DNA from: Puccinia triticina
Lineage: Eukaryota; Basidiomycota; Pucciniomycetes; Pucciniales; Pucciniaceae
Assembly (NCBI RefSeq): GCF_026914185.1
Contig: NC_070559.1
Span: 310,001-374,000, forward strand
DNA length: 64,000 bases
Direction: 5' to 3'
The position numbers were made by a program, and so were the translations under genes. The stretch's first letter is position 1. Every line of letters begins with the position of its first letter. The notes beneath the pieces were generated by a model. The model was not told where the DNA came from. It made no database searches and worked only from the letters and a program-made list of their open reading frames with translations. Positions 1-10,971 of this stretch are shown one piece after another.

Positions 1-535
1 CTCACACATTATCCTGGAGCATCTTGCATTTCAAATTCCAGCAGTTGTGCAACTTTTTCTTGTAGTGATGTGTGATTTGATATTACTCTTCCTTATTTTT
101 GAGGCAGATAAACAGAGCCTCACTGAATTCAAGAAAAAAATTTAACACTGAATTGTAAAAGTGCATGCAATTTGCATGTGGGCAACTTTTAAAGCCCCTA
201 TTTCCACCTCAATATTAATGCCCTGGTTTCATATAAATATGATTTGGTGTATCATACAGTCTCAGACTATAGTGAACAGGTCTAAATATAAAATTCATAA
301 GCTTTTTACTGTTGAAAAAACAGTTAAATTCTATTTCATGTTGCCTAGTGCTGCACAGCCTTGAAAATAATTTAAGTTTTTTGTCTAACTTAGAATTTAT
401 GATAATTTCTTTGTTTCATAATTGAATTGAAATTTATTTGATGAGATTTCTCAACTGGCCACTCAATAAACCAAGTTGTATACATAAGTAAAAGCTCCCA
501 CCCCCACATTCTTATTCAGGCAACCAGAAGCCACA
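1..535. other. AT-rich stretch, no gene seen
   Basis: AT-rich sequence without a convincing reading frame, splice-site series, RNA gene or repeat. It is the upstream region of the RING gene that starts at 536. No clear TATA or pyrimidine-rich promoter block could be assigned. Confidence 0.5.
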
Positions 536-1541
536 ATGAAGCTTCCAAGATTCTCCTTCAATCTCATTTTTATCACATTTGGTATCTTGATATTTATGGA
601 TGTAGGTGAAATAATCATGTATTGCCTTTTAATCACACCTTGGAGTAATGGATTCTGAATGGGTTGCAAATTTACCTACTTCCCAATAGATTTCACATTC
701 AGGCATGTTGCCTGGATCAAGCCTAACAGAGGGTTTTTTAAATGATGCAAAGGGTAAGACAGTGAATCTAGAGCTCAATCTAGCCCCCCCAAGTTCTACA
801 AAGAGCAATTCAGAGACTGTAAGTCCATTCAATCTACCTATGCCTTCTGCTTACTATTTCCAAGAAACAATACAGACTATATCCACCTAATTACCTCCTT
901 TGTTTATTTTATTGATTACTCATTGGTACCATGTGATTGTTTTGGAAGACGGAATGTGTAATTTGCCTAGAAAAACTCACCAGCAAAACAAAGAATTGGA
1001 CCTTGCATCATTGTGGCCACCGCTTCCATCGTGGTTGTGTGGGTCAATGGTTTGGTATCAAATGTCACTGTCCAATTTGTAAAACAGAATATCCTGATTT
1101 GGAAAGTGTAAGTCCATCAAACCTGTTTATAGTTATAATTTCAGCTATTCCTTATACAAGTCACAATGTCAAGATGAAGCAAAAATTAAATACCCTTCAG
1201 GTTATTTACTTAATTTCTGATCTGGATGATGTCTTTTCCAGTCCATTTGTTTAATTTGTGAAGAAAGTATTGACATTGAAGAGCCCTGGAAGTTCAGAAC
1301 TTTGAAACGTTGTAATCACACCTTTCATCGCAATTGTGTGGACAAACTTCTCCAAAAAAAAGGAAGATGTCCCATTTGCCAAATCAGATGTCCTGAAATC
1401 AAGTATGAGCAGGTATGTGGCTATTTTTAGACTTCATTTTGAAATAAATCTGACCCTGTTTCTCTGGTAATGTTTCCAAATTCATCTCCCTAACTGCAGG
1501 ACCCAAGACTCTATCAAGTCCGTAATGCAGAAGCAAGATAA
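536..1541 (+). CDS. Predicted secreted double RING-H2 finger protein, five exons
   Basis: Exons 536-605, 703-818, 949-1107, 1242-1412 and 1500-1541 join with GT-AG introns of 97, 130, 134 and 87 bp and no frame break, giving about 185 residues. The first exon encodes a signal-peptide-like start: basic residues, then a hydrophobic core (FNLIFITFGILIF). Exon 2 encodes a short linker. Exon 3 encodes one RING-H2 finger (CVIC, then CGHRFHRGC, then CPIC). Exon 4 encodes a second (CLIC, CNHTFHRNC, CPIC). All eight zinc ligands are present in each. Exon 5 adds 13 residues and a TAA stop. RING-H2 fingers usually recruit E2 enzymes as ubiquitin ligases; a secreted one in a plant pathogen could act in the host, which is inference. 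The two RING exons have phase-0 boundaries, and introns 2 and 3 start with similar bases (GTAAGTCCAT), suggesting exon duplication. The start at 536 was chosen because it alone gives a signal peptide in frame. Confidence 0.72.
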
Positions 1542-3350
1542 CTTTACAATATTCAATCAACAATACATTTGCATCATGTGTAATCTCTAGGATTGTGTAT
1601 AATCCTAAGACTGGTGTTCAGGAATCTCATCTACTGGGACCCAGATACCACCTGCAGGTATGGGTACCAGGTTCATTTTCAGCCCAAGACAGGAACCAGC
1701 CACCGCACCCACCACTGCTGGGAAGGTGTCTGGTGGTAATAACTCCCATTATGAAAACTTTCTTTTGATATCCAGTATTGGCCGTAAGCAACCCTAAGCT
1801 ATCCCAATGGCTTTTACTGGCCATTAGGAGAGCTCACATTCCTAAACCCCCTCAATGGTTAGTACTGGGCCTTGGGGAGGCATTACCAGCAATCAAGAGA
1901 GTACATACACTCTCCCAAGGGCTGGTACTGGCTATTAAGAGAGTGTATGCTCTCTCAACTGCCAATATTGTGTTGAGGTTAAACATGCTAACATGATGCA
2001 CCACCATAATTTGGAGCAGCTGCGAAGTTGTACCTAGAGAAGTAATACAGAACTAATTATTGAGGGGAAGACAGGATAGTTGACTGAATTTTGCAGACTT
2101 GAAATCCTGTGACACTGGTGATGTGAGAAATTAAAATGTTGTGATTCAGTGAGAGAAGAAACTCCAAAGATAATCCAGTATAGACTATATACAGGATTCT
2201 GATTGAGTAAGTATTATGGTTGAAGCATACATGGACTATAACCAACTATCTTAACATTACTCAGCAGGAAGCCACAAGCGTCTGTAGCCTAGTTGGTAAA
2301 GGCAACATTCTAATGTGTGTCTCAGCATAGCCGGGATCATGAGTTCAACTTTCAAAAGACACATCTTCATTTGACAGTCTTGAAATATTGACCCTTAGGG
2401 GAGTGTATGTTCTCTCTTGATGACAGGTATTGGTAGCCAAAATCCCCAATTGCCCAGCAAATTCAGGTGCCTGTGGTAGGCTCTGCAGGTACAGAAGGCG
2501 GTTAACCGGGCGCCAGGTTATTTTTTCACCAAAACCTGACACCCAGCATGGCACCCAGTGTCAGCCTTAGAGCCAGCACAGCTGGCCTAAAGTCTGCCTT
2601 TTTCTACTCTTTTATACCCCAAGTACCTTATGTCTTTTTTACCTTAAGAGTTATCCTTATTTTGACTTCATATTCTGTTTTCTCATGGAATTTTAACCCT
2701 ACTTACAACTTACCATTTCTTTATAACTCTACTCCTTCCCTGAGTTCTTGAGTTATGGCCCGCATGCGCAGTTGTGACATCTAAGCGCTACTAGGTGCAC
2801 CAACCACATGTTCAGATATAATTACAAAAGCAAACTGTGAAAATTTTTGAAGTCAGGATCCCCCTTGCATGAGGAGGATCTACAGACTTCAGACACCCAG
2901 AACCACACCCCCAGATAACTCAGGATCACCACCTAAGAGGATACCACGCTCCCAGTACACCAGCTACCATCACAGGCGCCTAGGATATTGACAGTCAGCA
3001 TCAATATTTCACTGAACCTTGATTATCTCAGTCTGTGCCTCTTTGACTTTTCTCTCTCCCTGCTCTTCTTTGATCACAGGTCTTCATATATTTTGACCTC
3101 ATAACCAAAGGATTCTGCTGCTATTCATCCTTCTTTTTCTGTGGTTTTTGTAAGAAACAAACCACATAGGTTTCCCTTTAAAGAACCTTGACTATCCAGA
3201 GAGAAGTCTAAAAAATTGTGGCTGATTAGACTTGTTTAATTCAGAGTCCTTCCACGTTTCCTTTGGTGGAAGTTAGTACCCACCAGATTATCATTGAAAC
3301 TCAGAATATCCTCTCTCAGATCTTTTTCTCTTTCTCTTTTTCTCTCTCTC
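1542..3350. other. Non-coding, repeat-like stretch
   Basis: No gene was found. A ~45-bp stretch near 1885-1930 recurs inverted near 2385-2430 (shared words around AAGAGAG and CATACACT), so the interval 1.65-2.55 kb may be a decayed foldback element. A tRNA-like remnant lies at 2278-2362. The rest is AT-rich and unassigned. Confidence 0.4.
2278..2362 (+). repeat. tRNA-derived SINE-like remnant
   Basis: A good A-box (TAGCCTAGTTGG) is followed about 45 bp later by a B-box-like GTTCAACTT. Weak acceptor pairing (GTCT with AGAC) and a possible anticodon loop TTCTAA (Arg-TCT-like) can be drawn. The variable region is too long and the B-box is imperfect, so this is more likely a SINE head or tRNA pseudogene than a working tRNA. 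Confidence 0.3.
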
Positions 3351-4738
3351 TACACAGCGGGGCAGATTGGGAAAAGCCAATGCGTCCAGAAGGTGTCCCA
3401 GCAGTCCATGCGCCATGGTGGCGTGCCAGGGACCCAGAGCCATACTGGCGCCACTCGGTCATGCAACAGGACGCCACCGGGACTGTGGGCATTGGTGGCG
3501 CCCCTGGTGCGCCAATGAGATGCCACCGACCTGGGTGCCAGATGGCCACCCCAGTTAGATGCCTGTGTGACGCACCGGTAGGGGAGGCGCCATCACTGGC
3601 TGTCATGGGGTCGTCCATGCCGGCTGTCCGGCTGACGCAGCAGTCCTGATGGCGCCACTGGATATGGGAGGCCCCCACTGCGTCCTGGGGTTGCCCAAGG
3701 TGCTAGAACGCCCAATCGGCGCCCTGGCCAGGTGTGGGCCATTGAAGGGCCCATGTTGCAATCCAGCCAGCTTGGATTTAATTCATATGCATATTCAATA
3801 ATCATGCCACAAAAAAATGTGGTTGACCAGCACGCGCAGGTCTATAAAGACTGCTCTCCTTGTGCCCCAAACAACTCCCGTCTTTGATGTTCAGCTGCTT
3901 GATACCCCCATGCGTGGGGTGTACCACCAACCTCTCCCAACTCTTCCTCAACATCCTCCTGTAGTGATGTTCTTCTCAGTGCCCTTGCTGCCAAGATTGC
4001 AGATATGTATGTCACCTTCCCCCCATTAAGAGTCCTCCGGAAGATCCCATCCCTATTCTATGTAGCTCCCCCTTCCCTCCCCCTCCATGTGTATCCCTGC
4101 CGTGTAAATAGCCTATATGTGCACCTTGTTGTATCTCAGATGTCCCCTTCCATGTTGTTTGTAGAAGTAAAATTACACATTTATATAATACATCCGAGCA
4201 TTTCAGTCAGGCACCATTGCCCATGAGACCCTAGCCATGCAAATTGGCAGCCCAGTGCCCGCGTCCACCGTGTCACACCGATGCACAGATGCTACCCCAG
4301 TCAGCTTCTATGACTGCTGTCAATATCATGCCCAGATGACCTTCTGGGGCCCAATCCAACTGCTAACCTCACAGCGGCCTCAAGGCATGTCATCCCGGCG
4401 ACTTCAGAGGCGGGAGCCTGCCATCCTCAAGCCTGTCTACCTTGCGTCGCCGTAGGCGCCATGAGGCCATCCTCCAGAACGATCTCACAAGAATGTCAGC
4501 ATGGACGCCCGCGGGAGATCCAACCATGGCGGCCTGAGGTCGGCCACCCTGCGCCTCTGTCGGGTTGGCGCCCCCCTGGGCTGCCCTAGGTGCGCGACCA
4601 GAGATGGCCGCAGGGCCTGGCTTGATGGTGTCCTGGTGGCGTGTGGCAGGACGGCGCCGTGAGGGCGTCCGACAACTGCAGGGCCCTGCTGGCGTCGGGT
4701 TGGCCGCCCTGCTGACATCCCACTTGCCCCGCTGTGTA
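3351..4738. mobile_element. GC-rich element with 14-bp terminal inverted repeats
   Basis: The ends match as perfect inverted repeats (TACACAGCGGGGCA at 3351-3364 and its complement at 4725-4738). Both arms are rich in GGCGCC-type words and flank an AT-richer centre (about 3780-4250). No transposase frame is visible, so it would be non-autonomous. No TSD was recognised. Similar GC-rich words occur at 60.6-61.2 kb. Confidence 0.4.
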
Positions 4739-6820
4739 TGTCAGAGATGGGTTACTCTGGGGAAGCACTCAATGGAAGTTCACTGGGATAATCCGGTGGC
4801 TCCAAGTTGTAGATGGGGTTGAATCTGATCCAAAGAGTTTACGCCCAGATGGTGATAAGTATTTGAGACAGTCAGGCTTGAGTTTCTGGACAGTGATATG
4901 TTGATATGAGCAAAAATGGCTATCTTCAAATAAAGAGGAATGAATAAAAGATGATTATTATTTTTGCTTCTTCTGAAAGTCTAGGGAACAATAGAGCTTG
5001 AGGAGTACAACTTATGTACCAGGCTTCTTGATTTTGACTAGATACAAGCATTCATAAGCTATGTCAATAATAAAATCAAAGAGTGTGAAATGTGAAGAAA
5101 AATGTGAAATGAGTGTGAAACTAGTAATAATTGCAGATGGTTTAGCAAAACAGAAAGTTGGCAAGTTAAGGGGTAACTTGGTTTTGCTTGCCGGCTGACA
5201 CTCTACTATTTGTAATTTCTTTATCCCAAGAAATCCAAATACTGCCCACCCATTTCCTTGTGTCCTGCTGTCACACAGGCTCACAACCAGCACCTCCTGG
5301 AGGGTGCACAGAAGGCACAAAGGGTAATCCCCATGGATCCCCATGGGTGCCAGGTACCTGCACCTGCTACAGCTCAGAAAATATATTGACTTTTTCTAAC
5401 CTCTTGACCAGGAGGATTTCCTTCTTGTTGCCCAGGTTTAATAATCCCTGAAACCAGGAGGGTTTCTTTCTGGTTTCCAACATACAGCCCCAGTAACTTG
5501 AAGGAATACATCCTAAACGGTTGAAGAGGTGGATGGGTGTAGATTTCATAATCAAAGTACCTGCAACGGGTCGGGGTCCTTTTGCCAGGTCCTCACCAAA
5601 TCCCAAACTCCAGGTTACAGCAGCCCCAGAGCACTTTTGGCCTGGTCTGGTTTGGACAAGACCCATGAAAGCACGGTCAGAACACAGTAACAAAAATAGG
5701 GGGTTACAAAGTTGAAATCAGGTCGCGCAGGACCCCAATCAGGTCTGATTTCCAGGAAAAAAAATCACTGCCAAAAACACCAACCTGGGGGCTCTACTTT
5801 GAATGCCCCCAAATGCAAGAATCTCCTGATCTTGCACCCAGGAGTTCTCAACTACGCCAAACGTTCATTGCGCCGGAACACCGTAACATTTCTTGGAAAT
5901 GTTTCTCACGCCATAACCAAATTTTTCCTTGACCACTCTGAAACGTCCCTGAAACCCTGCAGTGTGGGCAAACATTTCTATGAGGTTTTGAAAATGTTCT
6001 GCCGACCCAAAAGGGTTATTCCAAACCCTGTAACGTTCTTGCAGCCATTGTGGTAGCCAGACCGGTACAGGGCTCCACGGACATCGAAAATCCTCAAAAT
6101 AAACTCCGCCTCCGCCATATGAAACCACCCACCCCAGATCCTCAGTCCTCTGCACAGCCTCCATTTACTTTACTCCGCTCTTTTCCGCTTTACTCCTCTC
6201 TTTCGCGCTTTACTCCGCTCTTTCCCGCTTTACTCCACTCTTTCCCACTTTACTCCGCTCTTTCCCGCTTTACTCCGCTCTTTCCCGCTCCGCTCTGCTC
6301 TTTTCTGATAAAATCAGGCTTAAAAGAAATAGATTTCAGTAAAAACAAATAAAAATGTAAATACAAAAAGAATGAGTTTTACCTTAAAAGAAACAGGAAC
6401 AAAAGATAAGATGAGAACAGAACAGGAAACCACCACCACACACTAGGTTTTATGGCTAATAAAATAAGATAAGGTTAGATGATGGAATACATGGTCAACA
6501 AGGATAATAACAAAGCAAATAAGAACTTATTGTTGAGCCGCCTAGACAGATGACCTCGACAAAATTCCCCAAGACGAAATTGACAATTTGAGATGTCTTG
6601 CGGGTTGAGAGATAGGTGTCGAGATGAGGAAGAAAAAGAAAGAGTGGTAAACTGGAATCAATGAAGGACGGTCAGCAGCGCTCTAGAATTGAAGTGTTCG
6701 CAGTGCGTCCACAATGTTGACGTCATAGTCCGAGTCCGTAGAGCACCGCGCACAAATCCGTAACGTACACCGTGCACACCGTAAGCTGCTCACTGATTCC
6801 AACACACAACGGTGGGCCAG
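4739..6820. other. No gene seen; contains a minisatellite
   Basis: No reading frame here shows a recognisable protein or coherent exon structure. A CT-rich minisatellite lies at 6166-6303. The end of the Copia gag remnant on the opposite strand begins at 6821. Confidence 0.4.
6166..6303. repeat. CT-rich minisatellite, about 19-bp period
   Basis: About seven tandem copies of a unit close to CTTTACTCCGCTCTTTCCCG, with single-base variants (CCG/CAC/CTC) and a shortened last copy. It is a simple tandem repeat; the frame across it encodes only a repetitive peptide. Confidence 0.75.
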
Positions 6821-8424
6821 CTACGCTAACCGTAGCGTTAGCGTGGCGTCAGGGCAGCTGGCTGACCAATGTCCAGGTTGGCGGCATATATGGCAGTTGT
6901 TGTTGTTGGGGCGAGCTGCATTGGCAGCATTACCATTTGGTTTGGTAGTTTCATCAGGATCAGGAGTCTGAGAAGACATGTCAGCAATCATGTGATGAGG
7001 ACTTTGAATATTGGGAAACAAAGCCTGGCTGTTCGAGGACTCGGATATGGCAACCTGGCTACGACATACGTCGTACATCTTCAGCAGGTCATTGAAAGAC
7101 GGGACCTTCTGAAGAGGGTTGGTATAGATGATGTGTTCCACTCGTTGGGCCATCTCGTGCTTGGTTGGTCCCGCTCTTTGGTTGCGTTGCAGGAGAAGAC
7201 CGAGAATGTTGTCCTCCGTGAATTGAACGTTGAGGTCCTTCAAATCGGTGATGAGGTCCCTGACCCGGGCGCCATATGCTGCAGCCGTTGCGAAGGAGTC
7301 CGGTTCAACCCAGAGAAGAGTGTCAAGTGTCGAAATTTGAGCCGCACGACAGATCGAGTTGAAACACAATTTGAGAGATTTGAAGCCGTCATGGCATGTA
7401 GCCATGCTCGATATGCCGTCTTCTAGTGATTGATCAATGGAGTGCAAGAGGCCTGCCCGGCCGATTTTCTCATGGTGAATATTGGTAGACGGCTTCACAA
7501 AAAAATCGGTGTTGTAGAGGAGTTGGGATGCCAGTTCTCTAAGTCTTCTCACCCATTGTCGGTAGTTGCTTCCATCTGCAAGTAGGACGTCCCGGTCGCG
7601 GATCAGTTTGATCGCCAATGCTATGATGGACGCCGTTTTTTGGCAATCTTCTTCCGCAAGACAAAGGGTGCGTGTCTCTTCCAGAACTTGATCCAGAGCG
7701 TCTTGTCTTGCTTGAGTCGAGGGGACGGAGGTTGTGCCTGGAGCGGGGTTTGAGCTACTGGTGTTTGCGAGACTGCCGCTGGTTGTTGATAAACCGGCGA
7801 AGGGGTGATTGGAGACTGTCTTTGGGCGAAGTGTGGTGGGAGAGGGTGGTAAGGATAGGGAGCATAGGGGTAGGGGTGATAGAAACTGTAAGGAGAACTG
7901 GCAAAATCGGGCATCGGCGGATTGATTGCTTGAGCTGCGGGATTTTGAGCCATGTGTGGAGGGATCTCGTGGTTCTCGTCTTTCTTCGACACAGGGGGGG
8001 CAGTTGTGTTCGGTGTTATCGGGTTGGGAGCAGGAGTAACAATAGGGAGGAGTGGAGTGGTAGGGATGGGATTAGATGAAGCGGTTGACATAGCGGGATT
8101 GGATGAGTCGACGGAAGGGTGGGTCGGAGCAGGGGTATTGAACTGAGTGGGGGTAAAATGATAGTGGGGAATATGAGGAGTAGGGTTTCTGAGGGGAAGA
8201 GTTACAATAGGTTTTTTGTTGTCGGGATGAGATGGGGAGGATGTCGAGAGAGAAAGGAAAGGGATAGTCAAAGCATTGTGTTTATCGATTTGTTGATTCC
8301 GAATATGAGTTGATGTGGAAACTCTGGTTTGTGATTGAACACTTGGAGACAATGGTCCGGATGAAGAAGATTGAGAGGATCCAGTCGGAACGGTAATGGG
8401 AGGAGGATTGTTGGGATCGGACAT
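6821..8424 (-). pseudogene. Copia-type gag remnant, one frameshift, no pol
   Basis: Two minus-strand frames (8424-7621 and 7618-6821) form one gag. The first is a Pro/Ser/Thr-rich N-terminus of about 267 residues. The second holds a Copia-like capsid region (starting around KLIRDRDVLLADGSNY) and a CCHC zinc knuckle (CHICRQPGHWSASC). They are out of phase by one base at a run of six A (plus-strand T6 at 7636-7641); one extra A would join them. Sequence similarity to an element ends just after the zinc knuckle, so protease, integrase and RT are missing. A 142-bp LTR and Copia-type primer site lie upstream at 8905-9058. Gag packages the element RNA into particles; this copy cannot act alone. Confidence 0.75.
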
Positions 8425-8622
8425 GTAGGTATGAATATGAAAAGAAAGGGAAAGACTAACTCAGGTAGGCGGGTCTTGGGAGCCTGGTGGTCCAGATGAA
8501 GAAGATGGAGAGGATCCGGTTGGAACGGTATTGGGAGATGGGTTGGTGGGATCAGACATATAGGTATAAAGTTGAAAAGAAAAAAGGAAGACTAACTCAG
8601 GTAGGCGGGTCTTGGAAGCCTC
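8353..8622. repeat. 135-bp tandem duplication over the gag start
   Basis: Two direct copies begin at 8353 and 8488. Each contains the first ~20 gag codons and the adjoining leader. The copies differ at scattered sites, so the duplication is not very recent. The distal copy still begins like gag but reads into a stop. Confidence 0.75.
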
Positions 8623-8904
8623 GTACCTTTACAGAGAAAGAATCTATGAAGCTAGTAAATACTCCGGACTACTTATCTGTCCGTACTGTGAAGATGCGCC
8701 TAAACTGGCCAGGAGAAAGCTTAATCTCAACGGTTACAGATAGGTAGAACTTTTCAATACTTGCAACAAGGGTTCAATCTTGTTGGTACCTCGCAACCTT
8801 CACGTGTTGCAACTAGAGAAAGTAAGGGAATAGAGATTGAGTTTAATGGTGTATATAAGGTTGACTTTGGTTGAATAAAGCCTGTTTTGAGCGGAGAACT
8901 TTAA

Positions 8905-8916
8905 GGGCTCATAACC
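8905..8916 (-). promoter_or_regulatory. Copia-type primer binding site (half-tRNA iMet)
   Basis: On the minus strand GGTTATGAGCCC directly follows the LTR end. It is complementary to the anticodon arm of initiator tRNA-Met rather than to a tRNA 3' end. Priming by a half initiator tRNA is established for Drosophila copia and yeast Ty5. Confidence 0.65.
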
Positions 8917-9058
8917 TGTTGTGAGTGGATGCGCACACAGGATGATGATTGCATATGTAAGAGGGGAGAACACTATATATAGAACTATGTACAAGCATAA
9001 CTGTGCCGTAGTCGGCTACCCATAAGGCCATAGGTATAAGCATACCTATGTCCTAACA
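8917..9058 (-). repeat. 142-bp LTR of the Copia gag remnant
   Basis: On the minus strand it begins TGTTAGGACATAGG and ends ACAACA, giving TGTT/AACA termini, and is followed at once by the primer binding site and gag leader. It carries a TATATATAG motif. No second LTR copy was found downstream of the truncated gag. Confidence 0.65.
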
Positions 9059-9137
9059 AATAGTACTCAATACTTGAGGCGCGCAAGCAGAGCATGGCCA
9101 CAACAGTAACACGCTGCGGACTGTCCCGCAGGACCGC

Positions 9138-9346
9138 GGTTCGAGCCCCAAGGGAGACAATCACAACAAACCAACTATGGCTGCGGGTTCAATTCCCACC
9201 TGGTACAACAACGTTCAGACACCACGAGCACGCAGGTTCAACCCCCACCCTCAACAAAAAGTTTAATCAACCAACAGGATACTGGTTCAAGCCTCCATCT
9301 CAACCAAAAATTCACTACGACTCATCCGCAGAAGGATTCAACACCT
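9138..9346 (+). repeat. Array of five tRNA B-box-like motifs, ~49-bp period
   Basis: GGTTCGAGCCC, GGTTCAATTCC, GGTTCAACCCC, GGTTCAAGCCTCC and GGATTCAACACC begin at 9138, 9186, 9235, 9284 and 9334, a spacing of 48-50 bp. Sequence between them is poorly conserved but A/C-rich. Each motif resembles the T-arm and internal B-box of a tRNA gene. It lies just upstream of a polypurine tract and LTR, so it may sit in the 3' internal region of that element. Confidence 0.5.
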
Positions 9347-9487
9347 CAAAGTTATTCAACCTCTCATCACCAGACACTACGCCCCCCCCCCCCCCAAGAA
9401 CTTCCCCGGAAAAAAGGCCCAGGCAGAATAACCAAACACAGTCATCAGTCGGAATTGGCTGGGGACAGCCAATAAGTTGGGGGAGGA

Positions 9488-10544
9488 TGTGGTCAATATT
9501 CCTGTGTTTGAAGGAAAAAAAAAAACTAAAAATTTATTCTTTATAAGCTAACCCCCTCAAGATACACCCAAAATGACCTCAGAAATGGATTCTATACACA
9601 AAATAACCCCTAGTCACTCACTGGAACCACCCTCATATCTCTACTGGATCAGAAGATAGCCAAATCACACATTTCACGCACCAGTCCAACAGTCTCACAG
9701 AAGGATCACACACGGTTCACACACAATCTCAAACTCAAGAATAGCCTTTCATACAGCGTATTGAATTCCTTTGTTTCTTTTATTTCTGTTCCTTTTATCT
9801 CTTAGCTCCTATTTTTCCATTGCATATGTTTGAGTTCTAGTTGCATACCTTAATTGGTTGTAGGAAATCCTTGTATGAATATATTAGACTTTTTTCTGCA
9901 TGTGAAGGGCTCCTTTGTAGTTAGACTAGCTGAAAATCCCTCATAGCCTGTTTTCCATGGGGCCAAAATCCCTCACTCTTCCCTATATAAGGAGGCCTCT
10001 GCCTGCCAGTTGTATCCTTCCTCATCCCATTGGGTAATTCCCTCAGGGGTCACCCCCTTCCTCCTCATGCCATCTGGCACATCTCACCTTACACATATAT
10101 ATATCACCCCCACTCAGTGTTACAGTTTATTTATTTCACATCAATTTCACGGATTAGTTTGCAATATCAGAATCACCACTCAGTTTCACATTACCTTTCA
10201 CAAGTGACGAACGTCTTTGGATCCAATCCCGGCCAAAGCCAAGTGCCCATCCTGGCCCTCTCTTTTTGAACTTTTATACTCTCAACCTCTTGACCTGGGT
10301 CCCCATCAAAGACATCTAGACCTTGCGTTCACATATAACTCAACAAGACTCTCATTAACTCTCGCCAACAACACATTCAACATCCAACTATACTTTCATC
10401 TTGAACATATCCTTTATCACAAAATAAATTGCCAAGCTTACCTTGGTGGTCTTGTTTTCTGATACTAGAAAGGCAGAGCTTGCACCTCATCTATACCTTT
10501 CGCCATTCAGCAAAAGGGTTTCACAACACCTTTTAAGTCTTACA
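9488..10544 (+). repeat. LTR of ~1.06 kb with TATA box
   Basis: It starts TGTGGT and ends CTTACA. A purine-rich tract (TTGGGGGAGGA) precedes it, as expected of a 3' LTR. A promoter-like block CCTATATAAGGAGG at about 9982 and a 3' region around GGCAGAG and CAGCAAAAGG match the LTR inserted in the LINE (30340-31027 plus 42687-43076). Flanks show no matching TSD, consistent with a 3' LTR of a truncated element or a decayed solo LTR. Confidence 0.55.
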
Positions 10545-10971
10545 GCGCTTGCGCTACAGCACTTTTAGCAGCAAAATTAGCCAAAAAAACTGCTATAGCG
10601 GGCGCTTTTTTGGGCCCTGTGCCAGTTATTGTAGCTGGCCCACCGTTTCTGGGAGGGCTGAAGAAAACCACATCAGGGGACAAATTGCTTTTTAAAAACC
10701 ATAACTCATTGAATCTTGATTAGCATTGCCAATCCTTTCTAAATAATAGTACTGTTAATACTATTGGAATGTACAATGATGTCAACCAATTAGCTGGCTG
10801 TTTAAAAAGGCCCTTGTGAACTTTGGCCTCAATCACATGTCAAAGAGGCTTGATTATCAGCCATCCAGGCTTTCTTTTGGGCTCATAACACTAACCAACG
10901 TCCAGTATGTCCTTGTTGCTGGCCGCGCACTTCTTGCCTTCGAAGAGCCAACAACGGACTACTTCAGCGCC
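10545..10971. other. No gene seen
   Basis: The first ~100 bp are rich in AGCGC/CTGC words like those of the foldback element at 61.2-62.3 kb. The remainder is AT-rich with nothing recognisable. Confidence 0.4.

Noticed and set aside
3263..3678. Overlapping 120-128 codon frames on both strands near 3.3-3.7 kb
   Set aside because: They translate GC-rich GGCGCC-type repeat DNA, have no domain, and are open on several frames at once, as expected of composition rather than coding.
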